From NCBI GenBank assembly GCA_016234115.1, contig JACRHD010000012.1, forward strand, positions 78,128 to 142,127: 64,000 bases of DNA, read 5' to 3'. Shown here one piece after another: positions 1-7,720 of the stretch (within the stretch, counting starts at the first letter, position 1; each line of letters opens with the position of its first letter). The position numbers were made by a program, and so were the translations under genes. The notes beneath the pieces were generated by a model. That model did not search any database. It saw nothing but the letters and a program-made list of their open reading frames with translations, and was not told where the DNA came from. Source of the stretch: Nitrospirota bacterium (GTDB taxonomy: Bacteria > Nitrospirota > Thermodesulfovibrionia > UBA6902).

Positions 1-1683
1 CGCGTAATCCAGGGCCTTGTTTCCGTTTGAATCTTCTCTGAGATTTCCGTATTTGTCCACAAACAGGGCGTGAAGATATCCGAGCCAGGTCCTCGACTGC
101 AGACCCTGAATTTTTTCCGGATAGAAATACGCCTGATAAACCGCCCCTTCGCCCTCGCCGGTTGTCGCCAGCATGCTTACCGCCGTGCCGGATGAAGTGC
201 GGCGGATCATATCAGTAAACGCGTCGATAAGCGCTGTTTCAAGCGATGTCCCCTCCGCGGCCTCATAAAACGTGTCGGGGTTTCCATCATTGTCTTCGTC
301 CCATTCATCCTGCAGGTCGGGAATGTTGTTGCCGTTGGAATCCTCGAACCCGCCGTATTTTGATGTCTTCTTCAGGAGGTCGCGCCCTGTGGCCGAGTCG
401 TCAAAGGCAAAGACCGAATACGTCGTAATACTCTGCACTCCGTCATAATCGCTCCTCATATCATTAGTATGCGCCCAGTATGCGACCCCCTCGAGATAGT
501 AAGTTCCGTCCATGGCATTTGCGCCAGTACTGTACTGGCTGGCGTAGCCTTCGCGCACTGCGATGCTGTCCATATAGGTCTTCACATTGAATCCCATGGG
601 GTCTGCCACATTCGAGCCCCAATTGCCGCCAGGCATGTTCTTGTCCTTAGTGGATTCACCGTCGGTCAGAATCAGCACAAAATTTTTCTGGCACGCGTAC
701 TGGACGCAGTCATGGGCCGAATAATTGTCGTTCCTGTAGGCCCCTGTTCCACCCCTGATATACCGCGTTGCCTCGTAAAATGACTCCCCCAGCGGGGTCC
801 ACGTGGCGGGGACCATATTTTCGATCTTCGTCATAATGTTAACACCTGTATTGACTTTATCAGTCTGATGCTCGGCCCCGCTTTTTATCCAGTCCGCCAC
901 ATACCCGCCGTCATATCCGTCGCCTTCTTCATACTTCGCGCCCTGGTCATTGAATAACATCAGTCCGAACCTCAGATTTTCCCAGGACCTCTGGATCAAT
1001 CCGTACGGTTCGTCCGTATTGCTGAATTTCATCTTGATATTGTAAGTGCCGGCCGTAAAAGAATTACAGGTGCCGTCCGGAGACACATATATATTATGGC
1101 TGAAATTTTTAAAGCATCTTTCGCCCGCAAAAGGGGTATATGCGCCGGCGTCAGCGTACTTTTTGTAAAAATCCCTGTCGGAACCGTCGACATACAAATA
1201 GTTCGGAACGCCGCCGCTCCGCGGGGTGGCCTTCCCTCCCACAAGCACTTTCTTGACGATATCGACCCTTCTCATGGTCAGCCAGTTGAGAAAATTCCCG
1301 TCCCACGAGCCCGCGGCGTCTTCATAAAAATGACCTCCCGCGTTCGCAGAATAACTGTATCTTGATAGGGGATTAAAATAGCCGTAATAACTGTTATCTG
1401 TTTCGTCATCGTAAGGGACGTAACTGTTGTCGGGATTCCCGGATACGCCGCCTTTCCCCGGGGTCTTATAGGCAAATTCATTCATGGAGCCGGAGTTGTC
1501 AAGCATTATCAGCACATTGGACGGGACCTGCTGCGACATAAAGGGGGGATATGCAGTATAGTCGATCAACTGGGGGCCGGCCGCGCCTTTTCCGCCGCCC
1601 GGCGGCGCATAAGACCGTTCAGCCGTCAAAAGCGCTATCACGAGGAAAATAAGTATTGAAATTATCTTTTGCATTTTATTCAT
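1..1683 (-). CDS. pilY1: PilY1-like pilus tip/adhesion protein (partial, C-terminus outside window)
   Basis: This reading frame is absent from the ORF track because it runs off the left edge; I read it on the minus strand. It begins with a signal peptide (MNKMQKIISILIFLVIALL...), followed by a von Willebrand factor A domain whose metal-site motif MLDNSGSM (DxSxS) is seen about 60 residues in. A second VWA segment reads FVLILTDGES. About 561 residues are visible, and PilY1 proteins are usually over 1000 with a C-terminal beta-propeller, so the missing part should lie left of the window. The ATG at 1683 is preceded by AGGGGGAG. It is the last visible gene of the minor pilin operon, 8 bp after the previous gene. 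In known systems PilY1 sits at the pilus tip with the minor pilins and affects assembly, retraction and adhesion. Confidence 0.85.
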   Translation of the reverse strand, partial: MNKMQKIISILIFLVIALLTAERSYAPPGGGKGAAGPQLIDYTAYPPFMSQQVPSNVLIMLDNSGSMNEFAYKTPGKGGVSGNPDNSYVPYDDETDNSYYGYFNPLSRYSYSANAGGHFYEDAAGSWDGNFLNWLTMRRVDIVKKVLVGGKATPRSGGVPNYLYVDGSDRDFYKKYADAGAYTPFAGERCFKNFSHNIYVSPDGTCNSFTAGTYNIKMKFSNTDEPYGLIQRSWENLRFGLMLFNDQGAKYEEGDGYDGGYVADWIKSGAEHQTDKVNTGVNIMTKIENMVPATWTPLGESFYEATRYIRGGTGAYRNDNYSAHDCVQYACQKNFVLILTDGESTKDKNMPGGNWGSNVADPMGFNVKTYMDSIAVREGYASQYSTGANAMDGTYYLEGVAYWAHTNDMRSDYDGVQSITTYSVFAFDDSATGRDLLKKTSKYGGFEDSNGNNIPDLQDEWDEDNDGNPDTFYEAAEGTSLETALIDAFTDMIRRTSSGTAVSMLATTGEGEGAVYQAYFYPEKIQGLQSRTWLGYLHALFVDKYGNLREDSNGNKALDYA

Positions 1684-1691
1684 AACTCCCC

Positions 1692-2051
1692 CTAAGCCCT
1701 CAGATTCAGCTTCACGATAACCAGCTCCTTGACTACACCGTCTTCTATACGGGCCGTTACCTCAGCCGACTTCATGGCTTTAAAGAACGAGAAATCGCTT
1801 ATCGTTAATCCCTGATAGCTCATGTGCGTATCCGGCGACAGGCCGTATTCCTTGCCGCCGATAACAACGGACACTTTTGATATCTTTGTCATTAATCCGC
1901 TGATCAGGTCCTGTTTGCCGGCCGCTGCATCGATGCCGCTGACAGCGGAATTGCCGTTGCGGCGATAGGACTCCCTTTCCCGTGTGCCGCTCCAGGATTC
2001 GGATGTCCCGGCCAGAAATAATAAGACCGTTATTAATGCAAGCGCCTTCAT
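1692..2051 (-). CDS. Small secreted protein of the minor pilin operon
   Basis: I do not recognise this 119-residue protein. The track begins it at 2078, but an ATG at 2051 has GGAGG just upstream and starts an obvious signal peptide (MKALALITVLLFLAGTSES), so I choose that. The mature part is about 100 residues, has no cysteine, and carries a beta-rich stretch (VSVVIGGKEYGLS...) ending with alternating Val/Glu strands. It lies between pilX and pilY1 with short spacing, so it is probably co-transcribed and works outside the cytoplasmic membrane with the pilus proteins, perhaps as a periplasmic accessory. That role is inferred from context only. Confidence 0.6.
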   Translation of the reverse strand: MKALALITVLLFLAGTSESWSGTRERESYRRNGNSAVSGIDAAAGKQDLISGLMTKISKVSVVIGGKEYGLSPDTHMSYQGLTISDFSFFKAMKSAEVTARIEDGVVKELVIVKLNLRA

Positions 2052-2064
2052 ATGACCTCCATTC

Positions 2065-2649
2065 TTATTTTGGCACATATCTGTATATGGCCCCTACGTT
2101 TCCCTGGGAATTCGTTATCGCTTCGCTGCTCTCCGAATTTATCCTGTAGTATGTATAGAAACCGGTGCCGCCGCTCTTCCCCACTCCCTCATACCCTGAA
2201 GCAAACTCAATGGCGGTACCGCCTATCCATTTGGAATACATTTTATCTATATCCACGGCAAGATTCTGGTCCGCAACGGCAACATCACTGTTACCGTCAT
2301 TATCAAATGCCGTGGTCCTGAGCTCAGCAGGCAAATTCGTGTCCGTTACGATGGCCGTAAAACCCTGCGTGTCCATTTCCCTGACGCCGCGTTCGATTAC
2401 GGCGGTGCATATCTCTGCGCCTCCATCAGCGCTGGAGACATGCCTCTCCCTGAGTCTTATATTCCCCGAAAGCATATTTTCGACTGAACTTGTGCCTATC
2501 GCCGTCATGCCGACAACAGTCAGCACAAGCAGCAGCAGCAGCACCGTGATGAGGACATAGCCGTTATCGTTTGCTCCTCTGCCCGAACCCTTTGCTCCAT
2601 GCCCTCTGTTCTTTGCCCTATGCGTCGTCATGTGCATGTGTGTCTTCAT
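2065..2649 (-). CDS. pilX: PilX-like minor pilin
   Basis: The protein has a hydrophobic type IV pilin-like N-terminal helix (GYVLITVLLLLLVLTVVGM) followed by the PilX-type segment SSVENMLSGN and a roughly 130-residue globular part. The track start at 2682 lies inside pilW. I prefer the ATG at 2649, which overlaps the pilW stop in an ATGA. The leader ahead of the hydrophobic segment is unusually long (about 30 residues, HRAKNRGHGAKGSGRGAND) and is encoded by a degenerate heptanucleotide repeat, so the prepilin leader seems to have been extended by repeat DNA. The likely prepilin peptidase site is N-G|Y. Known minor pilins of this class help initiate type IV pilus assembly in the inner membrane. 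Confidence 0.75.
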   Translation of the reverse strand: MKTHMHMTTHRAKNRGHGAKGSGRGANDNGYVLITVLLLLLVLTVVGMTAIGTSSVENMLSGNIRLRERHVSSADGGAEICTAVIERGVREMDTQGFTAIVTDTNLPAELRTTAFDNDGNSDVAVADQNLAVDIDKMYSKWIGGTAIEFASGYEGVGKSGGTGFYTYYRINSESSEAITNSQGNVGAIYRYVPK

Positions 2650-3680
2650 TTGTTTCTCATGGTCGCAATGGCCTGCCACCATCTCCTCCTGAAATCGTCG
2701 TTTGTCTGTGCATGATTACGGTTTTCAATTACGGCAGGAGGGTCCCCCTGTCCGTCATAATTGAGGTCGGGCCTGTTCGACCTTGCGAGAATATTTACGC
2801 GTACGGCGCGTATTGTGGAAGGGTCCGCTATGACGGACCCGTCAACAAAATCGGGGCCGTCGACAATACCGCTGCCGTCATCGTCAACCTGTCCGTCCCC
2901 GTCGGCATCCACAGCGTATGCAAGCTGAAAATCTTCTACAAATTCTGCAACGACCTCGTCATCCGAGGCCGCTATGCCGGTGCAGGCCGGGAGAACGGCG
3001 CCCCTCCGTATTCTCCGGAGAGTAGAATTTGCATCGACGCAAAACGTGGCGTCTTCCACGAGATAAACGGGTCTGCCCGCATCGCAGTCCCCGTCGCCGT
3101 CAGTATCCACCAGAGGAAAATCCACCGTCAAGGCCTTGTCAAAAGTTATGCCTGCTGATGAATCACACGTGCCGCCTGACAGAGTGCAGGCCTGCACTCT
3201 TACAAAATCGATGCCGTCGATGCTGAGATATTGCCTGTCCGTTGTATTGGGACCGTCCGTGCCCGAGTAGATAATACGGACCTGCGTAGATCCCATCTGC
3301 ACGCTGTTGGGGCAAGCGCTCCCCGGACCAATCCCCACGGGCCAGAGCGTTCCTATCATCCTGAAGCCTCCCACGATTGTGAACGCGTCGGCGGCAGCGT
3401 TACCGTCAACCGGAGTTATGACGGATGTGTATCCGTTGACCGGATCGGTATTCATCTCCTGCGGCGCTCCGAAACCCGCGCCCTTGATATCGTTCAATAT
3501 CAGGTCATGAGCTATCTTTGACTGCGTATTCACCTCCGAGACGCTTTCCTGTGTTACAAAGGAGCGGTTCTGCGTTATATATGTGGCGAAAGAGCCCGCA
3601 ATCAGGATCAGGCTGATGAATATAGCGATGATCAGCTCTGCAAATGTATATCCATAATCATTACGGTATGACATTTTCAT
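2646..3680 (-). CDS. pilW: PilW-like minor pilin
   Basis: This 344-residue protein begins MKMSYRNDYGYTFAELIIAIFISLIL, a type IV prepilin signature with glutamate at the fifth position after the cleavage glycine, followed by a hydrophobic helix. The long C-terminal domain has several Asp/Gly-rich stretches (DTDGDGDCDAG, DADGDGQVDDDGSG) that look like calcium-binding loops. It fits PilW-like proteins by position between pilV and pilX and by length. The start at 3680 has GAGG about five bases upstream and overlaps pilV by 20 bp. It is expected to be processed by PilD and assembled into the pilus-initiating complex. Confidence 0.8.
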   Translation of the reverse strand: MKMSYRNDYGYTFAELIIAIFISLILIAGSFATYITQNRSFVTQESVSEVNTQSKIAHDLILNDIKGAGFGAPQEMNTDPVNGYTSVITPVDGNAAADAFTIVGGFRMIGTLWPVGIGPGSACPNSVQMGSTQVRIIYSGTDGPNTTDRQYLSIDGIDFVRVQACTLSGGTCDSSAGITFDKALTVDFPLVDTDGDGDCDAGRPVYLVEDATFCVDANSTLRRIRRGAVLPACTGIAASDDEVVAEFVEDFQLAYAVDADGDGQVDDDGSGIVDGPDFVDGSVIADPSTIRAVRVNILARSNRPDLNYDGQGDPPAVIENRNHAQTNDDFRRRWWQAIATMRNK

Positions 3681-4185
3681 TCCACCTCACCGTGTCGAGC
3701 GTTACAGAATGCGGCGCCCCGGTCTTAAGGTCGTTCCAGCAGGCCCTTACGCGGACGGCGGACACAGGCACAACCGACGCCCCGTCGGGGTCACCGGCCG
3801 GGGCGCAGCCGGCCGCCAGATTCGCGCCGCATGAATTGTCATCGCCGGGCAACGTCAAACTGACGCAGTCCGGAACGACCCACAAGGCCCTTGTAAATGT
3901 CACTCCTCCCGAAATCTCGGGACCGGTGGCGGGATTATCAGGGTCCGCTCCGGAGACAAGATTTGTATATGGAGTGGATTTGATTCTTTCCACAAGCTCC
4001 TGGCCCAGATTCGTGGCAATCTTCAATTCCCTGCTTGCCGCGTTCCCTGTTACAGAATAATACTGCATCCCGATTACCCCCAACATGCCTATAAGCAGCA
4101 CGACAAGGGCTATCATTACCTCGATAAGGGTGAAGCCAAAGGATGAATCCGAAAAAGTCCCGCCGGCAGCCTTCAGCTTTTTCAT
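3661..4185 (-). CDS. pilV: PilV-like minor pilin
   Basis: This 174-residue prepilin-like protein has the motif GFTLIEVMIALVVLLIGMLG at residues 17-36, which is the classical N-methylation/cleavage motif with Glu at mature position 5, and a downstream globular part with cysteines (DCVSL, NSCGANLAAGC) that may form disulfides. PilV/PilX-type operon order supports the name. It starts in an ATGA overlap with fimT and a GGAGG sits inside the end of that gene, indicating translational coupling. Its role is in type IV pilus assembly in the inner membrane and periplasm. Confidence 0.8.
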   Translation of the reverse strand: MKKLKAAGGTFSDSSFGFTLIEVMIALVVLLIGMLGVIGMQYYSVTGNAASRELKIATNLGQELVERIKSTPYTNLVSGADPDNPATGPEISGGVTFTRALWVVPDCVSLTLPGDDNSCGANLAAGCAPAGDPDGASVVPVSAVRVRACWNDLKTGAPHSVTLDTVRWNENVIP

Positions 4186-4826
4186 CTGACCTCCGTATTT
4201 TCATTCCATCCAGAATTGACAGGGTCATCTGCGTTTCCTTCCCACATGTACAAATTGATCAGGCCCGCCGTATTGGCCAGCTCGACGCAATATGAATATC
4301 CCCTGTCCGCGCTGTTATGCTGAAAATAGGCGGCGCCGTTGGGGGTCGCCGACCCGTCGGGGTTGAACCGGAAAAACGGCGCGTCTGATATATCGACGCC
4401 ATTCGGGCCGTTGGGAGGAACGGTCGTAAAATTGCCGATGCCTAACACAACATTGCTGCCAAAATCATTTTGCTGACTGACTTCCCGGACCGGCAGGATA
4501 TTGTTGTTCACATCTTCTCCATACCCGTCCACTCCGGCATCGCTGAGATCGCCGTCGCCGTTTCCGTCAAAACCGATCCTGTATGTGTTTGCGCCGCCCT
4601 CATTAAATGTAATAAGGTAAGCCCTGTTTTCCCTGATCGCCATGGTCCTTGCCAGTCTCATATTCTGCAGCAGCTCTGTTGCGGCCCTCTTGACCTTGTT
4701 TGTCGCCGTAAACCTTCCATACTGCGGTATGCCTGTAAGGGCAAGTATTCCAATGATTGCAACAACGATTATCAGCTCGATTAATGTTACTCCGGAATTT
4801 TTTCTCCATATGTTGAAATTGAACAT
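4182..4826 (-). CDS. fimT: GspH/FimT family pseudopilin
   Basis: This is the first gene of the minor pilin operon. The track starts at 4913, but the ATG at 4826 follows a GGTCAGGGTGAT stretch and gives a normal short prepilin leader, MFNFNIWRKNSG, before VTLIELIIVVAIIGILAL (Glu5 present). The following segment, AATELLQNMRLARTMAIRENR, is the typical GspH/FimT helix. The C-terminal domain of about 150 residues is predicted to be the beta-rich minor pilin head. The promoter is expected in the divergent region shared with the PmbA-like gene. Confidence 0.8.
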   Translation of the reverse strand: MFNFNIWRKNSGVTLIELIIVVAIIGILALTGIPQYGRFTATNKVKRAATELLQNMRLARTMAIRENRAYLITFNEGGANTYRIGFDGNGDGDLSDAGVDGYGEDVNNNILPVREVSQQNDFGSNVVLGIGNFTTVPPNGPNGVDISDAPFFRFNPDGSATPNGAAYFQHNSADRGYSYCVELANTAGLINLYMWEGNADDPVNSGWNENTEVR

Positions 4827-4928
4827 ATCACCCTGACCTTTAGCAATTATGATGCTAATGGAGGACCCTGATTTTTCAGTGTGTTGGCAATATTCTTGTG
4901 CTGTCCTGCGCAACGGGCTTCATAAAAT

Positions 4929-4946
4929 TGTGTAACGGATTACACA
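4929..4946. promoter_or_regulatory. Perfect 7-4-7 inverted repeat between divergent genes
   Basis: TGTGTAA CGGA TTACACA is a perfect dyad lying 102 bp upstream of the fimT start and 63 bp upstream of the pmbA-like start, in an otherwise AT-rich divergent promoter region. It resembles sites bound by dimeric regulators; it is loosely like a CRP/FNR half-site pair but with wider spacing. Regulator and target are unknown. Confidence 0.45.
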
Positions 4947-4971
4947 TTATATTAATCGGAGAATTTTGGTG

Positions 4972-4977
4972 TATACT
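4972..4977 (+). promoter_or_regulatory. Candidate -10 element for the PmbA-like gene
   Basis: TATACT lies 33 bp before the start codon at 5010. I see no convincing -35 hexamer at normal spacing; the perfect dyad upstream could hold an activator site instead. Confidence 0.3.
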
Positions 4978-5009
4978 TAAAAAGGTCCAAGGGCAAGGAG
5001 GAGCTAAGG

Positions 5010-6389
5010 ATGGATATCGATATTGCTGAAGACATCATCAGGAAGGCACTGACAAGAGGCTGCGATGCCGCTGAAGTTTTCATGAAAAATGCAAAGGGCC
5101 TTTCAGTAGAGGTAAAAGGCGGGGAGGTCGAGGCGCTGGAAGCGGCCATGGATTACGGCATCGCAGTAAGGGTCATCAGAAACCGGAGACCAGGATTCGC
5201 CTTTACGAACAGTCCGGAAGACCTCGGGGCCGCTATAGATAAGGCCGTGATGAGCGCAGGATGGACCAGTGAGGATGAGTATGTAGACTTACCGGGTCAC
5301 GAGTCATGGAAAGAGGTCCTGATATTTGATGAAAAAATAAAAAACATAAAAGAAGATGATGTCATCAAAGACGCGATGTTACTCGAAGAAAGCGCAATAG
5401 CTTTTGATAAAAGAATAAAAAAAGTAAGAAAGGCCGAAGTCTCGGCCGGCACGGCCTCTACTACGATAGTCAACTCGAAGGGTGTGACCGTCAGCTACGA
5501 AAGCACATATTATTCGGCGCATGTAACGACCCTGGCCCAGGACGACAGCGGGGAGGGACAGATGGGATGGGATTTTGCCGGCAGCAGGAGGCTGAGCGAT
5601 ATAAATGTCGCCTCTGTCGGAAAAACCGCGGCCGGAAGGGCGGTCGGGCTCCTTGGTTCCCGGAAGATAGCTTCCGTCAAGGCCCCGGTCATACTGAGTC
5701 CGTCCGTAGCCGTCGATTTTCTCGAAATCCTCAGCGCGTCCATATCCGCCGAGGCGGTCCAGAAAAAACGCTCTTTCCTGATCGACAAGATAGGGCGGAA
5801 GGTCATGAGCGGGCTCGTCGATATTATTGATGACGGCCTCATGCAGTGGGGGACAGGGACGAAACCCGCTGATGACGAAGGCGTTTCCGTCACAAAAAAA
5901 GAGATTGTATCAGGAGGAGTATTAAACGGTTTCATTCACAATACCTATACCGCAAAAAAAGCAGGCGTTAAATCCACCGGCAATGCCGTAAGGGGCTCCT
6001 ATAAAGGCCTTCCCGGCGTCGGCGTTACGAACTTCTATATTAAACCCGCAAACATCCGGGAGTCAGTGGCAGGGGCGGGTTTCAAACCCGCCCTCGCAGA
6101 ATCAGATAGAGGAGATAATAAGCTGGTAAAGTCCCTCTCAAGGGGAATACTGGTCCTCGGGGCAATGGGAGTGCATACGGCAAATCCGGTATCGGGCGAT
6201 TTTTCCATAGGTATTTCCGGGCTCTGGATCGAGAAAGGAGAAGCGCTTTATCCCGTTAAAGAGGCGGTAATATCCGGCAATGTCCTCGATATGTTCAGGA
6301 AGGTCGAAGCTGTCGGGAGCGATCTCACGTTTTACGGCAAAGTGGGCTCGCCGAGTATTTTGATTGGTGATATGGATATCAGCGCATAA
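5010..6389 (+). CDS. pmbA: TldD/PmbA (TldE) family metalloprotease subunit
   Basis: The 459-residue protein matches the PmbA/TldE family by its N-terminal region (AAEVFMKNAKGLSVEVKGGEVE), a middle domain and the C-terminal segment GFIHNTYTAKKAGVKSTGNA. In known cases TldD and TldE form a complex that degrades small peptides and processes microcin B17 or CcdA, with zinc bound by the TldD subunit. No tldD partner lies in the window. AAGGAGG is well placed before ATG 5010. An oddity is residues about 352-372 (RESVAGAGFKPALAESDRGD), encoded by a perfect palindromic mini-repeat inserted in frame. Confidence 0.85.
   Translation: MDIDIAEDIIRKALTRGCDAAEVFMKNAKGLSVEVKGGEVEALEAAMDYGIAVRVIRNRRPGFAFTNSPEDLGAAIDKAVMSAGWTSEDEYVDLPGHESWKEVLIFDEKIKNIKEDDVIKDAMLLEESAIAFDKRIKKVRKAEVSAGTASTTIVNSKGVTVSYESTYYSAHVTTLAQDDSGEGQMGWDFAGSRRLSDINVASVGKTAAGRAVGLLGSRKIASVKAPVILSPSVAVDFLEILSASISAEAVQKKRSFLIDKIGRKVMSGLVDIIDDGLMQWGTGTKPADDEGVSVTKKEIVSGGVLNGFIHNTYTAKKAGVKSTGNAVRGSYKGLPGVGVTNFYIKPANIRESVAGAGFKPALAESDRGDNKLVKSLSRGILVLGAMGVHTANPVSGDFSIGISGLWIEKGEALYPVKEAVISGNVLDMFRKVEAVGSDLTFYGKVGSPSILIGDMDISA
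6073..6093. repeat. Palindromic mini-repeat inside the pmbA-like gene
   Basis: GGGCGGGTTT C AAACCCGCCC is a perfect 10-1-10 palindrome that reads in frame as GAGFKPAL. A degraded relative lies at 12256-12281 between genes. The combination suggests a dispersed mini-repeat that has landed in a surface loop of the protein. Confidence 0.65.
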
Positions 6390-6425
6390 AGGGAGGCCTG
6401 AGCATCTGCCGGATCAGCCGCCGGC

Positions 6426-6686
6426 TTAGCGTTTGTTGTTCAGGATGGAATTCTTTAAGTTGCTCGCGCCGTCTTTGAAACGCTTCAATAATTTTCTTGC
6501 CCACACGAATTCCGTAGCCAATATCGCGAGCCCTACGGGTATGGCAACAGTTGCAGGACCGGGCAGAATGACCATCGCCAGTCCTATGAGAAGTATCGTA
6601 AACCCGACAACGATCTTAACAAGCCGCTTCGCCTGCTGAAGAGTCGAAATCAGCGGATGTCTTTTTTCCTTTGATACGTCCATCAT
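6426..6686 (-). CDS. PGPGW-type small transmembrane protein
   Basis: The protein carries LVKIVVGFTILLIGLAMVILPGPATVAIPVGLAILATEFVWARKLL: two membrane segments around an LPGP motif, as in the putative transmembrane PGPGW family (PF09656). The track start at 6728 is a TTG inside a repeat that also forms the terminator of the upstream gene; I prefer ATG 6686 (MMDVSKEKRH) or 6683, although no strong ribosome site is visible. It follows a slipin gene; its function is unknown. Confidence 0.7.
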   Translation of the reverse strand: MMDVSKEKRHPLISTLQQAKRLVKIVVGFTILLIGLAMVILPGPATVAIPVGLAILATEFVWARKLLKRFKDGASNLKNSILNNKR

Positions 6687-6716
6687 AAAAAAACCGCTTG
6701 AACCGTTCAAGCGGTT
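6687..6716 (-). terminator. Rho-independent terminator after the slipin gene
   Basis: On the minus strand AACCGCTTGAAC-G-GTTCAAGCGGTT is followed by TTTTTTT. It lies between the slipin stop and the ATG of the PGPGW gene, so that gene may need readthrough or its own promoter. The hairpin is extended by further AACCGCTTG-like copies. Confidence 0.75.
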
Positions 6717-6737
6717 CAAGCGGTTCAAACGGTTACA

Positions 6738-7508
6738 TTATTCCGCTTCTTTTTTCAGTTTCCTGAAAAACGGTTCGATCAGGTCGATGGGCACAGGAAA
6801 AATGGTGGTCGAATTTTTCTCTGCCGCAACTTCCGTCAATGTCTGCAGGAACCGCAACTGTAACGCCGCAGGCTGCTTTCCAATGATCGCAGCGGCATCT
6901 GCAAGCTTTTGAGAGGCCTCGAATTCACCTTCAGCATGAATGACCTTCGCCCTCCTCTCACGCTCGGCCTCGGCCTGCTTTGCAATGGCCCTCTGCATTT
7001 CAACCGGGAGATCGACATTTTTTACTTCGACAGTCGTGACCTTGATTCCCCACGGCTCTGTCTGGTCATCGATTATTTTCTGTAACTCCGCATTTAATTC
7101 ATCCCTTTTGGAAAGGAGGTCATCAAGGGCGCTTTGTCCCAGCACGCTCCTGAGCGTTGTCTGGGAAATCTGCGAGGTCGCATATTCGTAATCCGCGACT
7201 TCGGTTATCGCCTTTATCGGCTCTACAACCCTGAAATACACGACCGCGTTCACTTTCACAGTGACGTTGTCTTTTGTGATGACGTCCTGCGACGGCACAT
7301 CCATCGTTATGGTGCGGAGACTCACCTTCACAAGTTTATCGATGATCGGCCAGATAATTACAAGGCCGGGGCCCTTGATGGGGATTATTCTGCCGAGCCT
7401 GAAAACGACCCCCCTTTCATACTCGCGCAGGACCTTGATGGCGCTGGATATAAAATAAAGAACAAGCAGAACCGCCAGGATTAATCCTGACAAACCGAAC
7501 TGAAACAT
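6738..7508 (-). CDS. Slipin (stomatin/SPFH family membrane protein)
   Basis: The 256-residue protein has one N-terminal membrane helix ([16 protein letters not shown]) and then an SPFH/band 7 domain ([25 protein letters not shown] ... [22 protein letters not shown]), ending in an Ala/Glu-rich helix ([26 protein letters not shown]). This is the bacterial slipin subfamily, which forms membrane-associated oligomers and is often next to an NfeD protease; no NfeD is seen here. GGAGGGACAT sits before ATG 7508. Confidence 0.85.
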   Translation of the reverse strand: MFQFGLSGLILAVLLVLYFISSAIKVLREYERGVVFRLGRIIPIKGPGLVIIWPIIDKLVKVSLRTITMDVPSQDVITKDNVTVKVNAVVYFRVVEPIKAITEVADYEYATSQISQTTLRSVLGQSALDDLLSKRDELNAELQKIIDDQTEPWGIKVTTVEVKNVDLPVEMQRAIAKQAEAERERRAKVIHAEGEFEASQKLADAAAIIGKQPAALQLRFLQTLTEVAAEKNSTTIFPVPIDLIEPFFRKLKKEAE

Positions 7509-7720
7509 ATGTCCCTCCTTGATTTTGAGTGTTAGTTTAATAGATTATATCACGGTATGATAATCAAATTAATTCAAATATGGAAGTCAGCCGCTGATTT
7601 TCGCGGATTGACACGGACAGTAAAGAAAATAATGGTATTTGAGAAGGCAACAGATTTGATTGCGCCTTAATAATTTCGATGGGTAATCCGTGATTATCCG
7701 TGTCTAAGGAAGCATTGCTT

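Noticed and set aside
246-1481. Several short ORFs on both strands at 246-1481 in the track
   Set aside because: They lie inside the pilY1 frame on the minus strand, which has VWA motifs and a good start; the others are shadows.
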